DNA of 6,306 bases from Gammaproteobacteria bacterium (GCA_030040235.1 JASHUC010000019.1:1-6306), one strand, 5' to 3'. Counted from the first letter of the stretch, positions 1-6,306 are shown. The notes: generated by a model not told the origin, from the letters alone. A program made the numbers and translations.

Positions 1-228
1 CCCCGCGGGGTTGCGCGCCTCCGTCCAGTGCGGACCCACGATGGCGAGCATCACCCCGCAGTTCCCAACGATGTCGTTCAAATGCCCGCGAAAATCTCGC
101 CCGAGAGGAATCGAATCCACATCCTTGAACACCTGCGCCTTGCCGAACTCGGCGACGAGCCGATCGTAAATGCGGCCGGTAGCGTCCGGACTATCGCTGC
201 GGCGGTAGCTGATGAAAATGCCCGACAA
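1..228 (-). CDS. TIR-domain protein, N-terminal part (runs off left edge)
   Basis: The minus strand reads 76 open codons to the window edge. The translation opens with an archetypal TIR box 1 (FISYRRSDS, residues 5-13). It continues with a helix ending near F28, a VFKDVDSIPLG segment (33-43) matching the BB-loop region, and a hydrophobic strand VMLAIVGPHW (59-68). The start is TTG at 228-226: an in-frame TGA lies only one codon upstream (234-232), and no ATG or GTG precedes box 1. A GGAG at 238-235, six bases before the TTG, supports this start. TIR domains of bacterial proteins are often NAD+-cleaving or signalling modules in immune systems, fused to sensor or effector domains. The region where the catalytic glutamate would lie, and any C-terminal partner domain, are outside the window, so activity and system cannot be assigned. 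The domain call is firm. Confidence 0.9.
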   Translation of the reverse strand, partial: MSGIFISYRRSDSPDATGRIYDRLVAEFGKAQVFKDVDSIPLGRDFRGHLNDIVGNCGVMLAIVGPHWTEARNPAG

Positions 229-579
229 GGGTCACTCCGCTTTCTTATGACCCGGAGAAGCTCATCGTCGCGACCGGGCCGTTCTTTGGATGTACACCGC
301 GGAAGTCTATGCGCCTCGGACCCCGGGGTCGAATAGCGTGCTTCGAACGGGATCGGGGCATTCGTGTGGTGCTGGGTGTGGCACTCACCATCGCTCGTGC
401 CGGCTCACGTTCCGGTGGTGCCGATGCGGTTGTCGATCGCTATCGCTGCCGCACTTTTCGGTGTGGCAACGCTCATATGGCGCTTGAGGGCCGCTGACCC
501 GGAAGCGCATTCCTGAGAGACCGATCCTCCTCGGCCGGCTGCGACCGAAATCACCCGAGGTTGCGCGGAAGCTGTGGTC
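229..579. other. Intergenic spacer between TIR gene and esterase
   Basis: This 351-base stretch separates two minus-strand genes. Frames on both strands give only arginine-, serine- and cysteine-rich translations that look like noise. The best candidate is a short plus-strand ORF, ATG at 424 to TGA at 514-516, of 30 codons. It encodes a hydrophobic stretch (LSIAIAAALFGVATLIW) followed by two arginines, but has no good ribosome binding site. A perfect 12-base palindrome, GACCCCGGGGTC, lies at 319-330, which is about what chance gives in a window this size. The promoter of the TIR gene should lie here, but no clear -35/-10 pair is visible. Confidence 0.5.
235..238 (-). promoter_or_regulatory. 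Shine-Dalgarno site of the TIR gene
   Basis: GGAG on the minus strand lies six bases upstream of the TTG codon at 228-226. It matters because it decides the start. The in-frame TGA at 234-232, between this site and the TTG, rules out any start further upstream, and the only start-type codon before the conserved TIR box is this TTG. Confidence 0.65.
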
Positions 580-2247
580 TCAGTGCTCCACTTCACCGCC
601 GCTGTCACGGCCGTTGTCCGTCGCGCGGCGCCACGCGAAGTACGCATCGAGGACCTTGATCTGCCGTAGATTGGGCACCGGGTGTGCACCGGGGTGCGCG
701 TCGAGAAACATCGCCTCCTGAGTGGTTGCTGTGACCTTCGGCCACGCGGGCAAGCCGGTCCCGTTTGGATTGCCGGTCTTGGCGAAGTTGACCCAGTAAC
801 TTTGGATCAGCGCCGACAGCGTAAGTTCTGCTGGTCCTGGAACGCCGTTCAAACCCAGGGAACCGCATTGCTTGCAGCTGTTTAAGTTGCCGAACACGTA
901 ACCGATCTCCGCTGCATGGCTCGGTCCGAGCGCCGCCTGGGGTGAACGGCGATCAAAGTAATAGAGATAGGCCTTGTTCCGGCCGTACCGCGCTTGTGAT
1001 TGCGCCCACGACCACGTGCCCCAGGCGAAGACCGTATCCCGTAGTAGATCCCTCGCCGCCTGCTCTGCCTGCCCGTCCGTTGCGTGCGGATACAGTGCGA
1101 TAATGGCGTCCGCGTACCTGCCGTAATCCGACCGAACGTCCTCCTCGAACGTTGCCGGCGTGATACCGGGCTGCACGAACAGGATCCCTTCGTCGGCATT
1201 CGTGCCGATGAGTATCGGCGTGTCGTTGAAGCGCCGCTGCGCGTACAGCGCGTGTTCATCACCCGGCAGAATGCGGCCATCGATCACGGGGAAGAACGCG
1301 TACGCGGGCTCCAATTCGGCCGCCTTCTGGATCACTGCGGCCGGCAGTTCGCGCGCCGCGGCAATGCTCCTTGCGCGAAGCCTCCCGAGGAAGTGAGCGC
1401 CATACACCTCCGCACTTGCAAGCGTCTGAACCAACTCGCCGCCTTGCGTGTCGATCAGCCCGCCGATCTCTTGCCCGTGCGAGGGCAAAGTGCCGAGCGG
1501 CGAGGAGCGTATGGGCGCGAAATTGCTGCCGCTCTCGCTGATCGCGCGCTGAAACAGTCCGTGGGCCGCCGGACAGGCAGCGAGCATGCTCACGGCGAAG
1601 CCGCCGGCCGATTCCCCAAAGATCGTCACGTTCGTGGCATCGCCGCCAAACTTGCCGATGTTCGCCTTGACCCACTTCAGTCCCTGGATCATGTCGAGGA
1701 TCCCGTAGTTGCCCGAGCCCCCACCCGGCTCACGGGAAAGATCGGGCTCAGCCAGAAAGCCGAAGGCGCCTAACCGGTATGCGATGCTCACGAGAACCAC
1801 GCCGCGGTGCGCCAAGTGCGCTCCATCATAGGCTGGCGCGCTCGTTTGCCCGACGCGGAAAGCGCCGCCATAGATCCACACCATCACCGGCAGCTTCTCG
1901 TTCGCCGCTCGGGCCGGCGTCCAGACATTGAGGTATAGGCAGTCCTCGCTGACGGCCGGCGGCGCTGCGAAGATCTTTGCGATATCCGGTTTCTGCATGC
2001 AGCCCGGCGCGAAGTGGTCCGCTACCCTGATGCCCGTCCACGGCTTCACCGGTTGCGGGGCGCGCCAGCGCAGCTGACCGACTGGGGAACTCGCGAAGGG
2101 GATGCCCTTGAAGGAGGTGATCCCATCAGCGGCCGCCCCTGCGACCTGCCCACCTGTCACGCTCACGACACGCAGCTGCGCGTCGGCCATCCGCCCCCAC
2201 AGCAGCGCGACTGCTGCGAGTGTTGCGCCTGCCCACAACGTCCTCAT
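580..2247 (-). CDS. Secreted type-B carboxylesterase (para-nitrobenzyl esterase-like)
   Basis: This is a 555-residue serine hydrolase of the alpha/beta-hydrolase carboxylesterase type B family, which cleaves carboxylic esters. The N-terminus is a signal peptide (basic R2, hydrophobic core, cleavage likely after ADA at 21-23), so it should act in the periplasm or outside the cell. Family signatures appear in order: FKGIPFA (46-52), EDCLYLNVW (101-109), the oxyanion-hole YGGAF (126-130), the nucleophile elbow FGESAGG with Ser213, the acid TNADEG with Glu353, and GPSHAAEIGYVF with His444. The triad is therefore complete. Cys83 and Cys103 are placed like the conserved first disulfide of the family. 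A CKQC pair (458-461) sits in a slightly extended loop after the histidine. The start is backed by GAGG five bases upstream. The natural substrate cannot be read from sequence. The gene stands alone and is divergent from the ATP-grasp/serC pair. Confidence 0.96.
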   Translation of the reverse strand: MRTLWAGATLAAVALLWGRMADAQLRVVSVTGGQVAGAAADGITSFKGIPFASSPVGQLRWRAPQPVKPWTGIRVADHFAPGCMQKPDIAKIFAAPPAVSEDCLYLNVWTPARAANEKLPVMVWIYGGAFRVGQTSAPAYDGAHLAHRGVVLVSIAYRLGAFGFLAEPDLSREPGGGSGNYGILDMIQGLKWVKANIGKFGGDATNVTIFGESAGGFAVSMLAACPAAHGLFQRAISESGSNFAPIRSSPLGTLPSHGQEIGGLIDTQGGELVQTLASAEVYGAHFLGRLRARSIAAARELPAAVIQKAAELEPAYAFFPVIDGRILPGDEHALYAQRRFNDTPILIGTNADEGILFVQPGITPATFEEDVRSDYGRYADAIIALYPHATDGQAEQAARDLLRDTVFAWGTWSWAQSQARYGRNKAYLYYFDRRSPQAALGPSHAAEIGYVFGNLNSCKQCGSLGLNGVPGPAELTLSALIQSYWVNFAKTGNPNGTGLPAWPKVTATTQEAMFLDAHPGAHPVPNLRQIKVLDAYFAWRRATDNGRDSGGEVEH

Positions 2248-2404
2248 TTTGACCTCGTTACTTCTTCTCTTGGTTCACCATGGGCCGCAAAGGCGGTTTT
2301 CGGGGAGTTTACCCGACCCTACCCATCGGCAGCATGTGGGCGGGTGGCGCCGCTCGATGGGTCGCATAGAATGGCACGCATCTGACTTGCGACCGCTGGA
2401 GCGC
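2248..2404. promoter_or_regulatory. Divergent intergenic region of esterase and ATP-grasp/serC operon
   Basis: The two flanking transcription units point away from each other, so promoters for both should lie in these 157 bases. A TAGAAT hexamer at 2367-2372 on the plus strand resembles a -10 box and would give a short leader to the ATG at 2405, but no matching -35 is seen 16-18 bases upstream. On the minus strand TAAACT, read from the GGGTAAACT near 2310, is a weak -10-like match. The plus frame stays open from 2102 through this region, but that stretch lies opposite esterase coding sequence and is not thought to be translated. Confidence 0.4.
2253..2256 (-). promoter_or_regulatory. Shine-Dalgarno site of the carboxylesterase gene
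   Basis: GAGG on the minus strand lies five bases before the ATG at 2247-2245. It fixes the start that gives a complete signal peptide. Confidence 0.65.
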
Positions 2405-3808
2405 ATGGGTTCGATGCCAGACCCCGAGATCGCCGAGCCGCTGGGGCGCGCACGCGCGCTCGCCGCCAGGGCGGAGGATGCTGCGGCACGGGAGGCGTAC
2501 CTCGAGGTTTTGCGCCGCGATCCGACTCACTTCGCGGCGCTGAGCGAGCTGGGAAACCTGGCACTGTCCGGCGGGTTTCGCTCCGCGGCACGCACCGCCT
2601 ATCTGCAGGCCGTTCAGCATCATCCCAGCAACAAGGTGGGGCATGTAAACCTGGCCAACCTGATGCGACTCGAGCGCGACATAGAAGGTGCTCGCCGCCA
2701 CTACGAGGCTGCGATCGCCATCGATCCGGAAATGCACGAGGCACATCAGGGGCTGGGCTGCGTGCTGGATGAGCTGGGCGCGCCGGGTGCGGAATGGCAC
2801 CGCGACAAGGGCTATTCCGAGCATGCGCTCGTCACCCAGCGCTACCGCGGCACCGGAACGGGCATACCACTGCTGCTGCTGGTATCGGCACGCCGTGGCA
2901 ACATCTTTACGCGGCAATGGCTCAGCGATCGACGCTACAGCGTGACGGCCGTCTATGCGGAGTATTGCCCGCCAGGATCGAAATTTCCGCCGCACGAGCT
3001 GATCGTCAACGCGATCGGCGATGCCGACCTCTGCGGCCTGGCGCTGGAGCGGGCCCGGGACCTCATCGCCTCCAGCGATGTTCCGGTGATCAACCCGCCG
3101 GCACGGGTGCTGCTCACGCGGCGTCTTGACAACGCGCGCCGCCTGGCGGGCATCGAAGGCGTGATCGGCCCGCCGATCCGGGTCATGACGCCGCAGGCGG
3201 TGCTGTCGGCTGCCGACCTGCACTTCCCGCTACTGTTGCGGCGGCCGGGCTTTCACAACGGCGAATACTTCGCTTACGTAGAACATCGCGACAGCCTATC
3301 GGCGACAGTCGCTTCCCTGGGAGGCGATGAGCTGTTGCTCATCGATTACCTCGACGCGCGCGGCGCGGACGGCATGGCTCGCAAGTACCGCGTCATGTTC
3401 ATCGACGGGGTCGCCTACCCGCTGCATCTGGCGATATCGGGGGATTGGAAGGTTCACTACGTCACGTCCGCCATGCGCCACAGCGCGGCATTCCGCGAGG
3501 AGGAACACCGCTTCCTCGCCGACATGCCGGCCGTACTGGGTCCCCGGGCGATGGCCGCGCTCACGCAAATCTGCACGAAGCTCGGACTCGACTACGCTGG
3601 TATCGATTTCGCGCTCGCACCGGACGGCTCGGTGATGCTGTTCGAGGCCAACGCCACGATGATCGTTTTGACGCCGGAGCCCGACCCGATCTGGGATTAT
3701 CGGCGCGCAGCGATCGAAGCGGTGATGGCGGCAGCCACGCGCATGGTACTGCGGCGCGCCGGCCGTAGCGGGGCGCTTGCCGGTCCGCCCGTCGCGTCCT
3801 GGACCTGA
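2405..3808 (+). CDS. TPR-repeat protein with C-terminal ATP-grasp-like ligase domain
   Basis: The product has 467 residues from ATG 2405. Residues 9-108 form three TPR units, each ending in a proline-containing turn (RRDP 37-40, HHP 72-74, IDP 106-108), with a partial fourth after 110. A linker containing LLLLVSARRGNI leads into an ATP-grasp-like domain. This shows a strand HFPLLLRRPGFHNG (from 273), a core KYRVMFIDG (K327), Asp401 in AGIDFAL, and the metal-binding type ending FEANATM (Glu414, Asn416). ATP-grasp enzymes join a carboxylate to an amine or thiol through an acyl-phosphate. The substrate here is unknown. The usual ATP-contacting lysine of the first strand appears to be arginine. 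Alternative starts are ATG 2357 (483 residues, GGTGG nine bases upstream) and ATG 2414. I prefer 2405 because the TPR region begins just after it, although GGAG at 2398-2401 is spaced poorly for 2405. The stop overlaps the serC start by one base. Confidence 0.9.
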   Translation: MGSMPDPEIAEPLGRARALAARAEDAAAREAYLEVLRRDPTHFAALSELGNLALSGGFRSAARTAYLQAVQHHPSNKVGHVNLANLMRLERDIEGARRHYEAAIAIDPEMHEAHQGLGCVLDELGAPGAEWHRDKGYSEHALVTQRYRGTGTGIPLLLLVSARRGNIFTRQWLSDRRYSVTAVYAEYCPPGSKFPPHELIVNAIGDADLCGLALERARDLIASSDVPVINPPARVLLTRRLDNARRLAGIEGVIGPPIRVMTPQAVLSAADLHFPLLLRRPGFHNGEYFAYVEHRDSLSATVASLGGDELLLIDYLDARGADGMARKYRVMFIDGVAYPLHLAISGDWKVHYVTSAMRHSAAFREEEHRFLADMPAVLGPRAMAALTQICTKLGLDYAGIDFALAPDGSVMLFEANATMIVLTPEPDPIWDYRRAAIEAVMAAATRMVLRRAGRSGALAGPPVASWT

Positions 3809-4899
3809 TGCGAAACGAGCTGAATTTCTCCGGTGGCCCCGGCGCCTTGCCCGCCTCGGTGCTGCAGCAGGCTCAGCAGGCGGTGGCCGCATTGCCGGAG
3901 ACCGGCCTCTCGGTGCTCGGCATGAGCCATCGCTCCGACTGGTTCCGCGGTGTTCTCGATGAAACCGAGCGCAACCTGCGGGCCTTGCTCGGCATTCCGG
4001 ATGACTACCACGTGCTCTTCGCTCAGGGCGGCAGCAGCCTGCAGTTCTCGGCGCTGGCGATGAGCTTCCTGCGCGGCACGAGACGCACCGCCGAGTACAT
4101 CGTGTCGGGCTACTGGAGCGCCAAGGCACCTCCGCAGGCCCGTCTGGAGGGCGATACCCGCATCGTTTGGGACGGCGCGCCGGAGCGGTACCGACGTTTG
4201 CCGGGTGCCGGGGAACTGCAGCTCTCGCCCGACGCGGCCTACCTACACTACGTCTCCAACGAGACGGTCGAAGGGGTCGAATTCTTCGAGACTCCCGGGT
4301 TGCCTGGCGTGCCGCTGGTGTGCGACATGTCGTCGAACCTCGCTGCCGCGCCGCTCGATGTGAGCCGCTACGATCTGATATACGCCCATGCGCAAAAGAA
4401 TCTCGGCCCGGCCGGCGTCACGGTGGCCATTCTGCGCGACGGGTTCCTGCAGCGGGCGGCTTCGCCGCTGCCGGCCATGCTGGACTACCGAGTTCATGCC
4501 CAGGCCCGCTCCGTGTACAACACACCACCGGTATTTGCGATCTACGTGCTGATGTTGGTGACGCGCTGGCTTTGCGACGAGGTCGGCGGCCTCGCGGCGA
4601 TGGCGGCGGTTAATCGCGCCAAGGCGGAGGCGATCTACGGCGTGCTCGATGCGCATCCGGATTTCTTTCGCATCCATGCGCTCCGCCAACACCGCTCCAC
4701 GATGAACGTGGCGTTCCAACTGCCAGATGCGGCGACCAAGACGCAGTTCCTGCGCGCTGCCGCCGAAGCCGGCTTCGCCGGCCTGGAAGGCCATCGCTCC
4801 ATCGGCGGGTTGCGTATCTCACTGTACAACGCCGTCACGCTTCAGGCCGCGGCGACTCTGGCTGCGTGGTTGAGCGAATTCCATCGGCGCTACGGATGA
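3808..4899 (+). CDS. serC: Phosphoserine aminotransferase
   Basis: This PLP-dependent class V aminotransferase converts 3-phosphohydroxypyruvate and glutamate to 3-phosphoserine in cytoplasmic serine synthesis. In proteobacteria the same enzyme also serves pyridoxal-phosphate synthesis (PdxF reaction). At 363 residues it has nearly the length of the E. coli enzyme. Visible landmarks are NFSGGPGALP (6-15), MSHRS with His41-Arg42, QGGSSLQF, GYW, SNETVEGVEF, and the Schiff-base lysine Lys197 in AQKNLGPAG. Further on are YNTPP (the cofactor-phosphate contact from the partner subunit) and the substrate-binding GHRSIGGLR near the C-terminus, followed by a WLSEFHRRYG end. All key residues are kept. 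Small departures are AHAQKN where GAQKN is common, and LRISLYNAV where MRASIYNA is usual. The ATG shares its A with the preceding TGA, so translation is probably coupled to the ATP-grasp gene. It may be the housekeeping enzyme or a pathway-specific paralogue. Confidence 0.95.
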   Translation: MRNELNFSGGPGALPASVLQQAQQAVAALPETGLSVLGMSHRSDWFRGVLDETERNLRALLGIPDDYHVLFAQGGSSLQFSALAMSFLRGTRRTAEYIVSGYWSAKAPPQARLEGDTRIVWDGAPERYRRLPGAGELQLSPDAAYLHYVSNETVEGVEFFETPGLPGVPLVCDMSSNLAAAPLDVSRYDLIYAHAQKNLGPAGVTVAILRDGFLQRAASPLPAMLDYRVHAQARSVYNTPPVFAIYVLMLVTRWLCDEVGGLAAMAAVNRAKAEAIYGVLDAHPDFFRIHALRQHRSTMNVAFQLPDAATKTQFLRAAAEAGFAGLEGHRSIGGLRISLYNAVTLQAAATLAAWLSEFHRRYG

Positions 4900-4951
4900 T
4901 GAGTCTAGCGGCGACGTAGCTTGGGGGCTATGGCCCGATTCCCACTGCCCT

Positions 4952-5171
4952 TCACCGCTTGATGCGCGTCGAAGCTATTTGGTCCGCGTGCCGTCCGACC
5001 ACGTAGCCGGCCAGCACCCACCGGGTTCGCTCGAGGTAATGCGGGAGCACCGAGCGGGCGCCGGCGGCGTTGAAGGCACACGAATTCGTTCTCGCCGGTC
5101 ACGGCGGTCTGATACCCGCGCCTGCCGAGAACGAGAATCCGCGCGTGATCCGAGATGGAGGCCGGGGCGGC
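4952..5171 (-). pseudogene. Remnant of an uncharacterised-family gene, frameshifted and deleted
   Basis: Read on the minus strand, 5171-5076 encodes AAPASISDHARILVLGRR continuing into GYQTAVTGENEFVC. The frame then has to shift by one at 5080-5075 to continue as CAFNAAGARSVLPHYLERTR, then WVLAG, ending at a TGA at 4954-4952. From memory, these two blocks are the consecutive conserved blocks of a widespread, unnamed, usually exported protein family. In intact members they are separated by some 20 residues containing a W...DPEFWNP-like segment, and about 70 more residues follow the second block. Here the middle and the C-terminal part are missing and the halves are out of frame, so this reads as a decayed gene. 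Upstream, 5172-5300 has no clean N-terminus. A hydrophobic LAILSASTV-like stretch in another frame could be the old signal peptide. The family match rests on recall, without a search. Confidence 0.6.
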
Positions 5172-5371
5172 GCGGGCGGTGCCAGCCCACGTCGCGGCGG
5201 TGGGCACGGCCCGACAGTGCTCGCAGACAGAATAGCAAGCCGGAGGCTCAACGAGAATTCGCCCGCCGCATTGGAGCGGTTCAACAACGTTTCTGAAAGC
5301 CGACACGAGTCATGGTTCGGTCGGGCGACGACGTGCATATTCGGGCTTTCGAGCGGCGAGCTGTAGCCCCC

Positions 5372-6306
5372 ATGAGTCACCTCACTCAAATCCTGGAGAT
5401 TATCGCTGCCGGCTTGGGCGCAATCGCCCTTGCGGCTTGCCGGAGCTGGCTCTCGAGAAGGGACGAAACGCTGGCCCCGGACGCCGTGAATCGAGGGCCC
5501 GCGCCTGCCGGGGGCAGCTCCAATCGGCAATGGATCCTCGCCGCAGTCGCGGGAATTTTCGTTGGTCTTCCTCTGTGCTACGTGGGCTACACCTATGTCT
5601 CCCCGTACCTTCTCCCGCAACACGCAATAGCCCTTTATCCGGGCCAATATCAGCGCGTCGTCTTCAGCTCAGGAGAGGCCGTGTCGACGGCCATGAAGGC
5701 TTTGTATTCGGCATCCGACACCAAAGCACAGGGCGATGCAATTGCGACCTTGGAGAGCATGGTTGAGGCGGGGGATGCCGAGGCAGCATTCCGCCTCGGC
5801 CGGTACTACCATCTGGAAAGCGCGGAGCCCAACTATACGTTGGCGCTCAAGTACTACGAGATCGCCTCTAGTGAACACCACGCGTGGGCGACGAACAATC
5901 TAGGGCTGATGTATCGAGGCGGCCTCGGTGTAGTCAGAGATGACAGGAAGGCCTATGAATACTTCCAAGTGGCTTCGCGCCAGCACAATCCATGGGCATA
6001 TCTGAATCTGGCCGACATGAGCTTCTGGGGACGCGGCAGGCGAGCCGATGCCGACGAGGGTATCGCGTGGCTCGAGGAGGGCAGGGAGAATGGTTGCACC
6101 TTGTGCCTCATCGAGGAAGCGGCGATATACCACTCCGGCGCTTATGGAATCCACGCCGATAGAAACAAAGCTGTGTGGCTTCTGAACAAGGCAGCGGCGC
6201 TCGGCGACCCGCAAGCCAAACTCATTGTCGCCGAATTGCATATCGTTGGTGATGGCGTACCACAGAGTTCGCGGAAGGCTTTCGAGATCCTGAAGGCGCT
6301 GAGTGA
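5372..6306 (+). CDS. Membrane-anchored Sel1-repeat protein (3' end beyond window)
   Basis: The frame is open from 5297 to the window end; 311 codons are visible from ATG 5372, with no stop reached. Residues 7-23 are hydrophobic. A basic linker follows (RSWLSRR, 24-30), then a second membrane segment at about 54-75 (from WILAAVAGIFVGLPL). From residue 135 on, at least five Sel1-type alpha-helical repeats of about 36 residues follow. They are recognised by NNLGLMYRGGLGVVRDDRKA (175-194), GRGRRADADEGIAWLEEG, HADRNKAVWLLNKAAALGD (261-279) and VGDGVPQSSRKAFEIL. Sel1 repeats are protein-binding scaffolds, so a structural or signalling role is likely, but the partner is unknown. The basic linker suggests an N-out, linker-in hairpin with the repeats in the periplasm. 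LAAC at 20-23 resembles a lipobox, but no basic n-region precedes it. ATG 5312 is an alternative start adding 20 residues; neither start has a strong ribosome site. Codon use looks less GC-biased than in serC. Confidence 0.85.
   Translation, partial: MSHLTQILEIIAAGLGAIALAACRSWLSRRDETLAPDAVNRGPAPAGGSSNRQWILAAVAGIFVGLPLCYVGYTYVSPYLLPQHAIALYPGQYQRVVFSSGEAVSTAMKALYSASDTKAQGDAIATLESMVEAGDAEAAFRLGRYYHLESAEPNYTLALKYYEIASSEHHAWATNNLGLMYRGGLGVVRDDRKAYEYFQVASRQHNPWAYLNLADMSFWGRGRRADADEGIAWLEEGRENGCTLCLIEEAAIYHSGAYGIHADRNKAVWLLNKAAALGDPQAKLIVAELHIVGDGVPQSSRKAFEILKALS

Noticed and set aside
1..10. Palindrome CCCCGCGGGG at the window edge
   Set aside because: It lies within TIR-gene coding sequence in GC-rich DNA; there is no reason to treat it as a site.
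28..336. Plus-strand ORF of 102 codons at the left end
   Set aside because: It lies antisense to the TIR gene, and the translation has no recognisable domain; it is a shadow of the TIR frame.
514..582. Inverted repeat GAGACC (517-522) / GGTCTC (576-581) downstream of the esterase as a terminator
   Set aside because: The stem is only six bases with a loop of over 50 bases and no T-run, so it is not a credible terminator.
1084..1773. Plus-strand ORF of 229 codons within the esterase
   Set aside because: The translation is Arg/Ala-rich and without motifs, and the opposite strand encodes the intact esterase catalytic core.
2102..2404. N-terminal extension of the ATP-grasp gene to the ATG at 2102
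   Set aside because: The extension lies opposite the esterase signal-peptide region and the shared intergenic region, is low-complexity Ala/Pro/His-rich, and precedes the TPR start. It is best explained as an open frame in GC-rich DNA.
3296..4129. Minus-strand ORF of 277 codons across the ATP-grasp/serC junction
   Set aside because: It is an Arg-rich shadow of two well-supported plus-strand genes.
4920..4940. GGGC-TATG-GCCC hairpin after serC as a terminator
   Set aside because: A four-base stem without a U-tract is too weak.
5086..5134. Nine-base inverted repeat TCGTTCTCG / CGAGAACGA with a 31-base spacer, plus AACGAGAAT again near 5250
   Set aside because: It falls inside the coding remnant, where these bases encode conserved residues; short repeats of this size are expected by chance and no mobile-element features flank them.
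5099..5647. Minus-strand ORF of 182 codons
   Set aside because: It overlaps the N-terminus of the Sel1 gene and the remnant in a frame with no domain similarity; low-complexity Pro/Arg stretches mark it as noise.

Overview
The window is a high-GC bacterial chromosome segment. It carries a complete SerC whose layout and length match the Escherichia coli enzyme, a secreted type-B carboxylesterase, and TIR and Sel1 proteins typical of soil and environmental bacteria. This suggests a GC-rich proteobacterium. The finer lineage is not decidable from the sequence, and an acidobacterial or similar soil origin is not excluded.

Layout, left to right. (1) Bases 1-228, minus strand: the first 76 codons of a TIR-domain protein that runs off the left edge. 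It starts on TTG, with a clear Shine-Dalgarno site. (2) 229-579: a spacer with no convincing gene, only a 30-codon hydrophobic ORF of doubtful status. (3) 580-2247, minus: a complete exported carboxylesterase/para-nitrobenzyl-esterase-like enzyme with an intact catalytic triad. (4) 2248-2404: a divergent intergenic region. (5) 2405-3808, plus: a TPR plus ATP-grasp-like protein. Its stop codon overlaps by one base (TGATG) the start of (6) serC, 3808-4899, phosphoserine aminotransferase. These two form a tightly coupled operon. (7) About 4952-5171, minus: the frameshifted, internally deleted remnant of a gene from an uncharacterised family. (8) From 5372 (or 5312) to the right edge, plus: a membrane-anchored Sel1-repeat protein whose 3' end lies outside the window.

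How the genes may work together. The only well-supported functional unit is the ATP-grasp/SerC pair, linked by a one-base overlap. SerC makes 3-phosphoserine (or phosphohydroxythreonine), and the ATP-grasp partner has the architecture of an ATP-dependent carboxylate-amine/thiol ligase behind a TPR scaffold. A shared pathway is plausible but unproven. The esterase is transcribed away from this pair and looks like an independent scavenging or detoxification enzyme. The TIR fragment, the Sel1 gene and the gene remnant give both ends of the window an accessory, rearranged character. No RNA gene, CRISPR array, insertion sequence or convincing rho-independent terminator was seen.
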